Part shown: in pieces, positions 56,326 to 64,000 of the stretch
How the letters are laid out: each line of letters begins with the position of its first letter
Position numbering within the stretch: position 1 is the stretch's first letter
Assembly (NCBI GenBank): GCA_020252485.1
Contig: JADCCX010000028.1
Span: 49,243-113,242 of the forward strand
Length of the DNA: 64,000 nt
From: Methylocystis sp.
Lineage (GTDB): Bacteria > Pseudomonadota > Alphaproteobacteria > Rhizobiales > Beijerinckiaceae
Direction: 5' to 3'
The notes under the pieces: generated by a model
Told to the model about the DNA's origin: nothing
Databases searched by the model: none
What the model saw: only the letters and a program-made list of their open reading frames with translations
Position numbers and translations under genes: made by a program

Positions 56326-58113
56326 TCATATGGTGATGACGATATCCGCTATGTCACGGGTCACTCCGATCGCGGGAACGTTGTCTAGACTATGGAGGCC
56401 AGCGGATTTTTCGGCCTCGCAACCGTCGGCATCGTGCGACTTTGACCTTGTCGTCAGACGTTCTTTGCGGAGCGTCTCGTCCGCATCGATGAAAAGCCGG
56501 AGAATGGGCCGCAACGTCCGCGGAGACCGGAGAAGTGCGGTCTTCCCCTCAACGAGCAGAGTAACATCGGTTGGCGAGGCGAGCGCATCCGCCAGTGTAT
56601 CAGATTCGGCCTCGATTTCGGTCGATCGCGCATCGAATTGTTCGTCAAGGGAAACGATCCGTGCCTCATGGCCGCGATTCTGGAGCAGGCGTCGCAGAAC
56701 AGAAGCAAACGAGGATTTTCCGACGTTCGCGACGCCGCCGATGAGCACGATCGTCCCAAGCTTAACCTCTTCGGACACAGCAGACGCCCGTTCCAGCAGC
56801 GAAGGATAGACCTCGCCGACGATTCGGGTTGCGTCCAGCAGGTCCTGTGCAACGAAATCGGGCCTCACGTCGTAACGGCCATCTCGCCCCGCCTCGCCGG
56901 TCTCGACCAAGATCGACAGAAGCCCCGCCCGTTGTGCCGCAAGCATATCAGACGTCGTATCGCCAACGAGCCAGGACTGACCTAGATCGATGTTTAGATC
57001 GGATTGAGCACGCTCGATCATGCCGATCGCTGGCTTGCGGCAGGAACAAGTGCACTTCAGTTCGGGCACTTCATCGGCAAAGCCAGCATCGGGATGATGC
57101 GGACAGAAATAAATGGCGTCGAGGAAGGCGCCGTTTTCGCCCAGCAATGTTTCCATCCGCCCATGGATACGCCGCATTTCCGCGAAACTCGTTTCACCTC
57201 TTGCCAAGACGGGCTGATTTGTAACTACAACGGTGCGGTACTCGTTCTCGTTCAGCCATTTCACAGCTTTGGCGGCACCATTCAACAGCCTCATGTGCTG
57301 GGAGAGCGCAAGATGGCCGTAAAGCTGGTTTATCGTTCCATCGCGGTCGAGGAAGACGGCCTTTTGCTTTACGTCGAGCTTTGCTCGCGCGACGACGCCC
57401 GAGCGGAGGCACGCCACCGCCTTATCCAACCTTTTGGGCGTGCCGATGTCCTTGATGTATTCGAAGCTAATGTATCCGCGAAGGTCGGCTTCCTTCCGCA
57501 GCATCGCTGGAAAAAGATCTCTCGCGATATCGGTCGGAGCGGGGATGCTGCGCCAAAATGCTATCTCGTCGCGTTCGAGCACATAGAGCGCTGCATTGAC
57601 CAGATTGGGGAGGCAACTGTCCGAAGGGTGTGGCGCTGCATGGAAACGCACGACCCGTTTATCATCATCGACTTCGACTAAATCTGAATCGAAAGGATGA
57701 TCGTTCGGATGAAGGAACAGCGTTCCCGCTGCCTGGTTGGCGATGTGAGACTGCCAGAACCGATCAAGATCAATATCAAAGAGCGTGTCGCCGTAGACGA
57801 CCAGAAAGCGTTCGGCAAGGCGCTCGAACGCCGCAAGCAAAGCGCCGGCGGAGCCGCGCGGCTCGCCATCGTTGATCAGCGTCACATGTAGGTCGGCAAA
57901 GGCGGCGTCTGCGCAGAAATCCGCGATCTGATCGGCAGCATGATTGACGAGTATCACGACATCAGTGAAGCCGTATTGGCGCAGAATTTCCAATTGGCGG
58001 CCGAGTAGAGGCGTCCCGTTGATATCGACAAGCGGCTTTGGCCGGCCATTCAGCCGCTCCTGAAGTCGGGTGCCTTTACCCCCTGCAAGGATGACTGCCT
58101 GCCGAACGGACAT
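56326..58113 (-). CDS. Three-domain HddC-like nucleotidyltransferase / GmhB-like phosphatase / P-loop protein
   Basis: A 595-residue fusion. Residues 5-235 are a sugar nucleotidyltransferase (LAGGKGTRLQERLNGRPKPL, VYGDTLFDID). Residues 248-430 are a HAD-IIIA phosphatase of GmhB type, with FLDRDGTIN at 254 (Asp256, Asp258), TNQ at 298, a zinc loop using CPHH at 337 and CTCSC at 354-358, and GDTTSD at 384. Residues 453-595 form a P-loop domain with GVANVGKSS (Walker A 460-467) and VSLDEQF, like a small nucleoside or sugar kinase. HddC and GmhB are usually separate genes. The third domain's substrate is unknown. It shares one base with the upstream epimerase gene. Confidence 0.85.
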   Translation of the reverse strand: MSVRQAVILAGGKGTRLQERLNGRPKPLVDINGTPLLGRQLEILRQYGFTDVVILVNHAADQIADFCADAAFADLHVTLINDGEPRGSAGALLAAFERLAERFLVVYGDTLFDIDLDRFWQSHIANQAAGTLFLHPNDHPFDSDLVEVDDDKRVVRFHAAPHPSDSCLPNLVNAALYVLERDEIAFWRSIPAPTDIARDLFPAMLRKEADLRGYISFEYIKDIGTPKRLDKAVACLRSGVVARAKLDVKQKAVFLDRDGTINQLYGHLALSQHMRLLNGAAKAVKWLNENEYRTVVVTNQPVLARGETSFAEMRRIHGRMETLLGENGAFLDAIYFCPHHPDAGFADEVPELKCTCSCRKPAIGMIERAQSDLNIDLGQSWLVGDTTSDMLAAQRAGLLSILVETGEAGRDGRYDVRPDFVAQDLLDATRIVGEVYPSLLERASAVSEEVKLGTIVLIGGVANVGKSSFASVLRRLLQNRGHEARIVSLDEQFDARSTEIEAESDTLADALASPTDVTLLVEGKTALLRSPRTLRPILRLFIDADETLRKERLTTRSKSHDADGCEAEKSAGLHSLDNVPAIGVTRDIADIVITI

Positions 58114-59081
58114 TACATGCTCGCCGCAATGTCACGGACAGCTTCGCAAATTGCTGCCCGAGAGTCACGGCTTGGTTTCCAGCCGAGAGCTGATAGTCTA
58201 TCTGTAGCATATTTGAAGCGGGGCACGTCTCCTATCCATCCCCTATTGCCGATGCCATAGTCAATAACCGCCTCGGGCGCGACACGATCACGGACGCATT
58301 CGGCGATGAAGCGAACGGTGACGCCGTCATCCGAGTTTCCCACATTATAGATTCCAACCTTTTCGGGCGAGTGATCGGCAATAAAGAGCATGGCTTGGAT
58401 TAGGTCATTGACATGCATATACGACTTTTGCTGGGTGCCGTCGCCGAGGACGGACAGGCGTGTCGGGTCATCTCGCAACTTGTTGATGAAGTCGAAAATC
58501 ACGCCATGCGTCGCCGGCGCACCGACGACGTTCGGGAACCGGAAGATACTCGCCTTATGCCCGAAAGCCTCAATCGCAGCACAGATCTGCGCTTCCGAAG
58601 CCAACTTCATCGCGCCATAGTTTGAGATCGGCTTGTACGGCGCGCTGTCTTCCCGAATCTGCGTGTCTCCGAAATCGCCGTAGATCGCTGAACTGGAAGC
58701 GAAGTGAAAATCAGGGACTGCGAGCGCCTTCATGACTAAAAGCGAGGAAAAAGTTGTCATGAAGGTGTCACGCAGATCTATGCTCGGATCGGCCACGCCT
58801 GCCGGAATGTCCGAGTTGGCGGCCAGATGCCAGATTGCAGCGGCAGAACGCCCGGCCAAGGCGATTGAGACCTCATCGAGAAAAGCATCAGCATCGGCGC
58901 AATCGACTTCGATGAAACTGCAGCGCCCCTCGGCTAGCGAGGTCTCCAGATAGGCTGCCTTGCCTCGGGACAGGTTATCGGCCGCTATGACGTAATGCCC
59001 TCGACTGATGATGGCTTCGACGAGATGCGAGCCAATGAAGCCCGCGCCACCCGTTACGATGTGTACCTCGTGCGTTGCCAT
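58113..59081 (-). CDS. NAD-dependent sugar epimerase/dehydratase
   Basis: A 322-residue extended SDR. TGGAGFIGSHLVEAI is the cofactor loop at about 9, SSSAIYGDF and SNYGAMKLASEAQ hold the active-site Ser and Tyr-x3-Lys, and FRFPNVVGAPATHG follows. C-terminal sugar-binding region carries VIDYGIGNRGWIGDVP. It resembles UDP/GDP-sugar 4-epimerases and 4,6-dehydratases. In this cluster a GDP-heptose modification (such as 6-deoxy-heptose formation) is possible, but this is inference. I start at the ATG at 59081, overlapping the upstream stop by one base (TGATG). Confidence 0.82.
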   Translation of the reverse strand: MATHEVHIVTGGAGFIGSHLVEAIISRGHYVIAADNLSRGKAAYLETSLAEGRCSFIEVDCADADAFLDEVSIALAGRSAAAIWHLAANSDIPAGVADPSIDLRDTFMTTFSSLLVMKALAVPDFHFASSSAIYGDFGDTQIREDSAPYKPISNYGAMKLASEAQICAAIEAFGHKASIFRFPNVVGAPATHGVIFDFINKLRDDPTRLSVLGDGTQQKSYMHVNDLIQAMLFIADHSPEKVGIYNVGNSDDGVTVRFIAECVRDRVAPEAVIDYGIGNRGWIGDVPRFKYATDRLSALGWKPSRDSRAAICEAVRDIAASM

Positions 59082-62000
59082 CAACCAGCCGCTTCCACGA
59101 TCTTACGAACGCGTTGCAAGATCAAGGCCTCGACGCGCCGAGCCATTTCCTGCTCTGTGGGGAATGTTTTAGCGAATTCCAAGCCGCGTCGACGACGAGC
59201 GTCAAGCTCGGCTTCATTCGACAGAAGCGCGTCAATTTCGGCGGCCATGCGCGCGGGTTCCGGATGCGCCAGAAGCGCGATGTCATGATGATCGCCGTAG
59301 TTTACTTCATTGCCTGGCCGACCGAGGTCGACGATGGGCAGACCGCACGCCATCATCTCGTAGGGGACCAAACTGGGATTGGTCGTCGAGAACGCGATAC
59401 CGAGGTATGCTGACGCATAGAGCTTGGCGAGGTCATCGATTCCAGGAAGAATCCCGCTGACGGTGGCCGGGAAGCCCAGGTCGTAGTTCTTGACCTGATT
59501 AGAGCCGAAAAGCAGGATCTCGAATTCCGGCCGGAATTTGTGGAGCGCTCGCAAAGCCTGAACCCCAATCTCGAAGCAACGTCTCGGCATGTCCGGCTTG
59601 GCGAAGAAGATCACCCGCTTCTTGCGAGCAATCTCCGGACGCTCGAAGTAAATGCTACGATCTATTGGAAACTGGAAGTGGTCGGCGTCCATGGCGTACT
59701 CGCTCTTCAGCAGGCGTTCACACCACGGGCCGGAGGTTATCGCGTAAAGCTCTCTACGATAGGTGTTTTCGGCAAGAATATAATCCGACCCCATCGCATA
59801 AAAGGCGGGCTCGAAATCTTGTACGAAGTAGAACACCTGGCTGGATCCGTCAGCGGCTTTCTCGGCCGGCGCGACCGTTGACCAATGCGTGGCCATGATG
59901 ACGTCCTCACCTTCGACCGATCCCTCGAAGCGGCGGACCTTGCCATCAAATGGATAGAAATGTTGGCGTACTGCTCGCCTGAGCTCTCCTGCACTCTGCG
60001 GCGTATCGATGAAATACAGCCGGACGTCGTGACCGAAACGTTCCAAATGATAGGCGGCTCGAAGAATATTGCGGTGCCCTCCTCCGCCGATGATGAGGCC
60101 TGGAATGATCCAAGCTATCTTCAGGGCGTCGTCCCGCATGGTAACGGCGGATACGTGCGGCAATTCCAGCCCATAGGCAATCGCAGCCGAGGCTGCGACC
60201 AATTCATTGTCAAATTTGGAGAGGGCGGCATCACATGCTCTGCGGCCTAAGCGCTCCCTCAAGGCGGCGTCTGAGACGAGGCGGACGAGTTTGTCGTGCC
60301 ACTCCTGCTCACTCGATGCGAGAAAACCTGTCTCGCCATCGACGATTGCGGCCACGAAGGGGCCGGTTCTGCTGGAGACGGTCGGTACTTCCACAAGAGC
60401 GGCTTCGAAGAATTTCAATTCGCTCTTGGCCTCGCAGAACGGATTCTTCTCTTCCAGGGGCGCGAGATTGATATCGCATTCGCGAATACTGTCGAGCATA
60501 TCGAGGTAAGGCATAAAGCCCAATCTTTCGATGCGATCGGACAATGCATCCCAGCGCTCGTCGAGATCGAGAAAGCCGACGATGCGCAAACTCACGTTAG
60601 AATGGGAGAGCAATACGTTGCGCAGCGCCTCTGCGCACTGCTCGAAATCGCGCGCATGCGTGCGTGACCCAGAGAAATAGCCGATACGGATGGAGTCATC
60701 GGAGAGATCCGTTATCGTGCGCAAATGCCGGGCGCGCTCCTTCTGAGCCGCATTGACTGAATTTGGGATGACCTTAACGTTCCGGCCGAGCTCACGAGCG
60801 CGCTCCGCCAGAAATGGCGTCGTCACTGTCACGATGTCGGTCGACATCATCAGGGCGCGATAGGCACGAACACCCCATTCGTATTGTTTCCGATCCGATG
60901 CGGAAAGGAGGTCCACCCCTGCGATTTGATTGATGATATCAGGCTCGAAGACATAATCGTCGATGTCGAATATGGTCTTGATGCCATTGGCTTGGCAGTA
61001 GTCCAGCACATCAACTACGCCGATCCTGGCATCGAAAGGCGCTCGAAAAAAAACGACCACGGCCGGCCTCAGGCCATTTTCGACAATCTTTCTCGCCTCC
61101 CCGTATCCCATCACACTGGTCGTATATCCGGCGACATGGAACCCCTCGACGAGATTGTGGACGCGATAGCGTTTTGACTCACCTTCCCAACATCCGATGA
61201 GGAATAGAACATCGAGCGAGTTCGGTGCGCCGCAAACATCGTGTTTAACGGTACTGTGTGACTTTAGCTGCTGTGCCGGTGCAGAAACGGGCAGGGAAGG
61301 GTGGGAACTTGGTGTTTGGCGAAAACGCCGGAGAACGCGGCCGAGCCCTCTGATCGGACGGCTGATCCGCCAACTCGTTGAGCGATAGACCGCGTCTAGC
61401 CGAATACCTATATCACGAAGGTTGGCGTTCTCCCGCTCCAGCAACTCCTTATCGGAGTTGAGGCGCTGGTTGTTTGCCTGAAGAGCGGCCAACCCGGTCA
61501 AAGCCACCTCTTTCTCGTTCAGAATCTGCCGCAACGATGCTAATTCAGCGATATGAGCATTTTCAGCTTGTCTTAGTACAGAAACATCCTTTTCGAGATT
61601 AAGGATATAAGAATCGTCATTGATTACCATCAATGGCTCGATTGGACCACGCTCATCGAGCGATCGATCGGATGCGATGAAGACAAAATAATCCGCGCTC
61701 CCGATCTCAAAGCGATCAGTGATCGGAATCAAATTCTTGATCTCGGGTGGTGCGCTGTCTCCGATATATGAAGTAAAGAAATTAGATTCAAAGAACGGCT
61801 TTACGCAGGAGAAGTGACTTTCAAGGAGCTCTTTGAATTCGTGAAATTGAAGCTCCTTTTCATGAAATTGCGAGCGAATCTCAGACAGTGGGCGGGGCGA
61901 TGAAATAACCAGAATGCCACCAGGACGTAAGGCGCGGTGAATGTTGCGAATCACGGATTCTTGATCCTGTACATGCTCGATTAGCTCGAAGCACGTCACA

Positions 62001-62317
62001 AGGTCTGCACTATTTGGATAATCAAAAGCAATTGCGGAAGCAACCCGAAACGTAACTGCGGGATGAATATAGTATTTAGAAGCATGTATGATTGCTTCTT
62101 CTGAAATATCCAGCGCGAATACAGATTTTGCTCCATTTTTTGCTAAAAATTGACTTCCATATCCTACGCCACAACCAACATCGATAACGTCGGCTCCGCG
62201 CGCAAAATTTGCTGCAAATGCATAACGGGCAAGATGCTCTTGGTACATCTTTCTGGCAAAAGTAGGTTCGCAATTACTTGCTTCGGGAACGATACGTTCA
62301 CCAGTGAATTTCAACAT
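59081..62317 (-). CDS. Multi-module methyltransferase and double glycosyltransferase
   Basis: A 1,078-residue protein with four parts. Residues 1-215: class I SAM-dependent methyltransferase, with VIDVGCGVGYGS at 44-55 and ALRPGGILVISSP. About 236-305: coiled coil rich in Glu/Leu, then the STSWRISRPIRGLGR motif (313-327) common in large glycosyltransferases. About 367-690: GT-B glycosyltransferase with IFDIDDYVFEPD, PNSVNAA, RIGYFSGSRTHARDFEQC and CEAKSELKFFEAALVEVPT. About 715-1078: second GT-B domain of WsaF type with IAWIIPGLIIGGGGHRN and LVPYEMMACGLPIVDLG. It likely builds and methylates a surface glycan. The first 800 bp are markedly AT-rich. Confidence 0.85.
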   Translation of the reverse strand: MLKFTGERIVPEASNCEPTFARKMYQEHLARYAFAANFARGADVIDVGCGVGYGSQFLAKNGAKSVFALDISEEAIIHASKYYIHPAVTFRVASAIAFDYPNSADLVTCFELIEHVQDQESVIRNIHRALRPGGILVISSPRPLSEIRSQFHEKELQFHEFKELLESHFSCVKPFFESNFFTSYIGDSAPPEIKNLIPITDRFEIGSADYFVFIASDRSLDERGPIEPLMVINDDSYILNLEKDVSVLRQAENAHIAELASLRQILNEKEVALTGLAALQANNQRLNSDKELLERENANLRDIGIRLDAVYRSTSWRISRPIRGLGRVLRRFRQTPSSHPSLPVSAPAQQLKSHSTVKHDVCGAPNSLDVLFLIGCWEGESKRYRVHNLVEGFHVAGYTTSVMGYGEARKIVENGLRPAVVVFFRAPFDARIGVVDVLDYCQANGIKTIFDIDDYVFEPDIINQIAGVDLLSASDRKQYEWGVRAYRALMMSTDIVTVTTPFLAERARELGRNVKVIPNSVNAAQKERARHLRTITDLSDDSIRIGYFSGSRTHARDFEQCAEALRNVLLSHSNVSLRIVGFLDLDERWDALSDRIERLGFMPYLDMLDSIRECDINLAPLEEKNPFCEAKSELKFFEAALVEVPTVSSRTGPFVAAIVDGETGFLASSEQEWHDKLVRLVSDAALRERLGRRACDAALSKFDNELVAASAAIAYGLELPHVSAVTMRDDALKIAWIIPGLIIGGGGHRNILRAAYHLERFGHDVRLYFIDTPQSAGELRRAVRQHFYPFDGKVRRFEGSVEGEDVIMATHWSTVAPAEKAADGSSQVFYFVQDFEPAFYAMGSDYILAENTYRRELYAITSGPWCERLLKSEYAMDADHFQFPIDRSIYFERPEIARKKRVIFFAKPDMPRRCFEIGVQALRALHKFRPEFEILLFGSNQVKNYDLGFPATVSGILPGIDDLAKLYASAYLGIAFSTTNPSLVPYEMMACGLPIVDLGRPGNEVNYGDHHDIALLAHPEPARMAAEIDALLSNEAELDARRRRGLEFAKTFPTEQEMARRVEALILQRVRKIVEAAG

Positions 62318-62380
62318 GAGTACACGATCCCTTTGCGAGCAGCCTATCCCGCAGTCCGATAAGTCACTCCCAGTGAGCTT

Positions 62381-62965
62381 TCAAGGAGATACTGGCTGGC
62401 CACAAAGGGCCTGCATGACGATGTGGCCGAAGATTGCATGCGCGTCCTCGCAGAGTTGCATATCGTCCACGGGAATCCAGATAGCCGAATGCGCCGCCTG
62501 CTTCAGGCGCCCCCCCGAGAAGCCACACAGGCCAAGTGTTGTGCAACCCATTTCATTGGCGGTATTGACGGCGCGGATGACATTTTCTGAATTGCCGCTG
62601 CCAGATATCGCTATGACGAGGTCCCCTTTCAGTGCGACATTCTTGATCTGCTCGCTGAAAATGTCTGCGAACGACAGATCGTTTCCGTAAGCGGTCAGCA
62701 TACCCATATTGTCGACCAATGTACGGCCACGAAACGGCCGGCCCGTCGCAAGGAAAACCATTTTGTTCCAGTCGGTGATAAAATGGAGCGCGGTCATGGC
62801 GCTACCGCCGTTGCCAAGTGTGATGATCTGACGACCGTCGAGCCAAGCCTTTCGAACCAGGGCTATGCCATGATCCAGCTGCTCGCATTCAAGTTTACCG
62901 AGGGCGAGACTCAAGCGCCCAAGGTAATTGCTCGCGAATCCGCCCAAGTGCGTCGCTCCGGCCAT
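62381..62965 (-). CDS. gmhA: Sedoheptulose 7-phosphate isomerase GmhA-like
   Basis: A 194-residue SIS-domain protein. TLGNGGSAMTALHFITDW near 50, GNDLSFADIFSEQI and VIAISGSGNSENVIRAV near 118 match GmhA, which converts sedoheptulose 7-phosphate to D-glycero-D-manno-heptose 7-phosphate. GQPVSP ends it. It is the first gene of the minus-strand heptose cluster, 63 bp upstream of the large glycosyltransferase gene. With hddA and the fusion gene it could supply GDP-heptose. Confidence 0.9.
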   Translation of the reverse strand: MAGATHLGGFASNYLGRLSLALGKLECEQLDHGIALVRKAWLDGRQIITLGNGGSAMTALHFITDWNKMVFLATGRPFRGRTLVDNMGMLTAYGNDLSFADIFSEQIKNVALKGDLVIAISGSGNSENVIRAVNTANEMGCTTLGLCGFSGGRLKQAAHSAIWIPVDDMQLCEDAHAIFGHIVMQALCGQPVSP

Positions 62966-63104
62966 TGTTGAAGAGACCCCCCTTTAAGCCAGCGTTCGTG
63001 GCTGGGCAAGCCTCCTCGCGGAATGGCGCAGCCTCGTCGCGGTGATTGCGGGCTCGGATGAAGAGCAAGGCGGCAATGCCAAGCACCAGGGCCGCAGAAA
63101 GGGC

Positions 63105-63205
63105 CGCCTCGTGCATCATTCGGATGGCGGATCGCAGTACGTAAGGATTCGCAAAACCGGGCATCTGGCGGAGGTGGGCATTGAGGCCTGTGGTGAGCCT
63201 AGCCG
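63105..63205 (+). pseudogene. IS3-family transposase remnant
   Basis: The plus strand encodes LVHHSDGGSQYVRIRKTGHL followed by AEVGIEA, matching the HSDRGSQY ... LAEAGI core of IS3-family OrfB integrases. No flanking transposase can be read. It lies in the 345-bp gap between gmhA and the truncated methyltransferase gene; the rest of that gap shows nothing recognisable. Confidence 0.72.
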
Positions 63206-63310
63206 AAGTATTTCGTTCAGTCGGTATGAAGGGCGCACCCAGCAGGCGTTCGTTAACGCGGCTTTATATTGCCGCTATACAGCGATGCAAGGGTCTGCTA
63301 TCGACGCGGC

Positions 63311-63898
63311 ATGAATACGCCATGCCCTTGTTGCGGTCGTCGCTTTTCGCTTCATCCCTTCCAGACGCGACACGACATCGATGGGAGGACAGTCCGAATT
63401 GAGGTTTGCAAAAACTGCACTGCCCTTATCAATCGGACGGAACTCGACGAAGCTATCTCTAACCCCGAAGCATCGGAGTCAATGCAGGCGGATAGCTCGA
63501 AACAATTCTACTCGCTTGAGCGAATTGTTCCGACACTAAAAACAGAGGTACTGAACAGTACTGGGATCGTAAGCGGCCTTCTCGATCGGGCGCCGGACGT
63601 CCCGCGACGGCGGTTCGTAGATATCGGCGCCGGAACAGGAGCGGTTTCTGCGGCAGCTTGCGCTGAATTTGACGAGGCTTGGGCTCTCGAACTCAATCGC
63701 TGGACCTTAGACCAGATCGTCCCGCACTATGAACTTCGAGCTCAGCTGCATGTCGGGTCAACGATCGCCGACGTCGAGGGCCCGGTGAGTGCTATCGTCA
63801 TGTGGCATACGCTCGAACACATTCCGAATGCGTGGGAAGTCGCATCAGAGGCAGTGGCAAGGCTAGATGTGGAGCCTCAACAGGTTGTCCCCGGTTAG
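63311..63898 (+). CDS. SAM-dependent methyltransferase, probably truncated
   Basis: A 195-residue frame starting MNTPCPCCGRRF, with a second cysteine pair CKNC near 36, giving a zinc-ribbon-like N-terminus. A class I methyltransferase fold follows: FVDIGAGTGAVS near 97, and AIVMWHTLEHIPNAWEV near 165. The protein stops shortly after, where full-length relatives continue through the last strands of the fold. The final residues EPQQVVPG probably come from inserted DNA. It is likely a broken gene at the edge of the glycan cluster, oriented opposite to it. Confidence 0.65.
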   Translation: MNTPCPCCGRRFSLHPFQTRHDIDGRTVRIEVCKNCTALINRTELDEAISNPEASESMQADSSKQFYSLERIVPTLKTEVLNSTGIVSGLLDRAPDVPRRRFVDIGAGTGAVSAAACAEFDEAWALELNRWTLDQIVPHYELRAQLHVGSTIADVEGPVSAIVMWHTLEHIPNAWEVASEAVARLDVEPQQVVPG

Positions 63899-64000
63899 AC
63901 CGAGGCGACTGATGGGTGTCATTGATTTTAGACTGCCATGCGGGCGGTGCCAATTATATTGGTGTGTCCACGATTTGAGGCGTTGGGCGCGTTCATCCGA
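63870..64000. other. Possible mobile-element end at window edge
   Basis: Methyltransferase similarity ends near 63870. The following GGGTGTCATTGATTTTAGAC resembles the short AT-containing terminal repeats seen at ends of some IS21-like elements, but the rest lies outside the window, so this is only a suggestion. Confidence 0.25.

Noticed and set aside
62895..63164. An 89-residue minus-strand frame with one hydrophobic helix
   Set aside because: It overlaps the gmhA 5' end and the IS3 remnant, and no ribosome-binding site or family supports it.

Overview
The window looks like a chromosomal segment of a GC-rich alphaproteobacterium, most likely order Hyphomicrobiales (Rhizobiales). I base this on the folD-miaB-phoH-ybeY-corC neighbourhood, the cpaA-F/tadBC pilus locus, the aerobic cobalamin genes (cobN, cobO, cobQ, cobU) and the fabA-fabB-fabI operon. 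No rRNA, tRNA or CRISPR array was seen. Genus cannot be called from this alone.

Layout. 1-5,000: housekeeping operon on the minus strand (folD, miaB, phoH, ybeY, corC, the last running off the window). 5,000-5,800: a small MazF/PemK-like toxin with an unrecognised partner. 6,100-9,100: yebC, ruvC, ruvA and an EamA-type exporter. 9,100-13,700: a DUF3772/MscS channel, a CAP-domain protein and an isolated motA-motB pair. 13,800-18,000: a CUT1 sugar ABC importer operon preceded by a palindromic operator-like site. 18,080-21,600: argE-like deacetylase, apaG, a CDP-alcohol phosphotransferase and a tandem-domain dCTP deaminase. 21,880-30,812: a Tad/Flp pilus locus with two tiny pilin genes. 30,800-32,600: insertion-sequence debris and an interspersed repeat. 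32,676-38,659: aarF/ubiB-like gene, a short-chain dehydrogenase, fabI-fabB-fabA and a PfkB sugar kinase. 38,950-53,500: a cobalamin uptake and synthesis region bounded by two cobalamin riboswitches that point inward. 53,690-63,900: a surface-glycan region.

The cobalamin block has two arms. The plus-strand arm (riboswitch, btuB, a CbiM-like permease, btuC, btuD, btuF, cbiB) imports B12 or cobinamide and, with the oppositely oriented cobD, makes and attaches the aminopropanol arm. The minus-strand arm (riboswitch, DUF1636 protein, cobU, cobN, cobO, cobQ) covers cobalt insertion, adenosylation, amidation and nucleotide-loop activation. Corrin ring-building genes and cobS/cobT are not in the window.

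The glycan region holds a Wzm/Wzt-type exporter facing a minus-strand cluster of gmhA, hddA and a three-domain protein that joins HddC-like nucleotidyltransferase, GmhB-like phosphatase and a P-loop domain. Together these could make GDP-D-glycero-alpha-D-manno-heptose. An NAD-dependent sugar epimerase/dehydratase and a 1,078-residue methyltransferase plus double glycosyltransferase probably modify and assemble the sugar. Base composition is visibly more AT-rich here than in the rest of the window, and the distal border carries transposase remains and a truncated methyltransferase, which suggests acquisition by transfer.

Three copies of a roughly 180-220 bp palindrome-rich repeat lie in intergenic gaps, and a 23-bp palindromic insertion splits a transposase fragment just before its first catalytic Asp. 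The most unusual items are the three-domain heptose enzyme, the multi-module glycosyltransferase, the DUF1636 gene leading a riboswitch-controlled cob operon, the toxin/partner pair with a 5' hairpin, and the repeat family.
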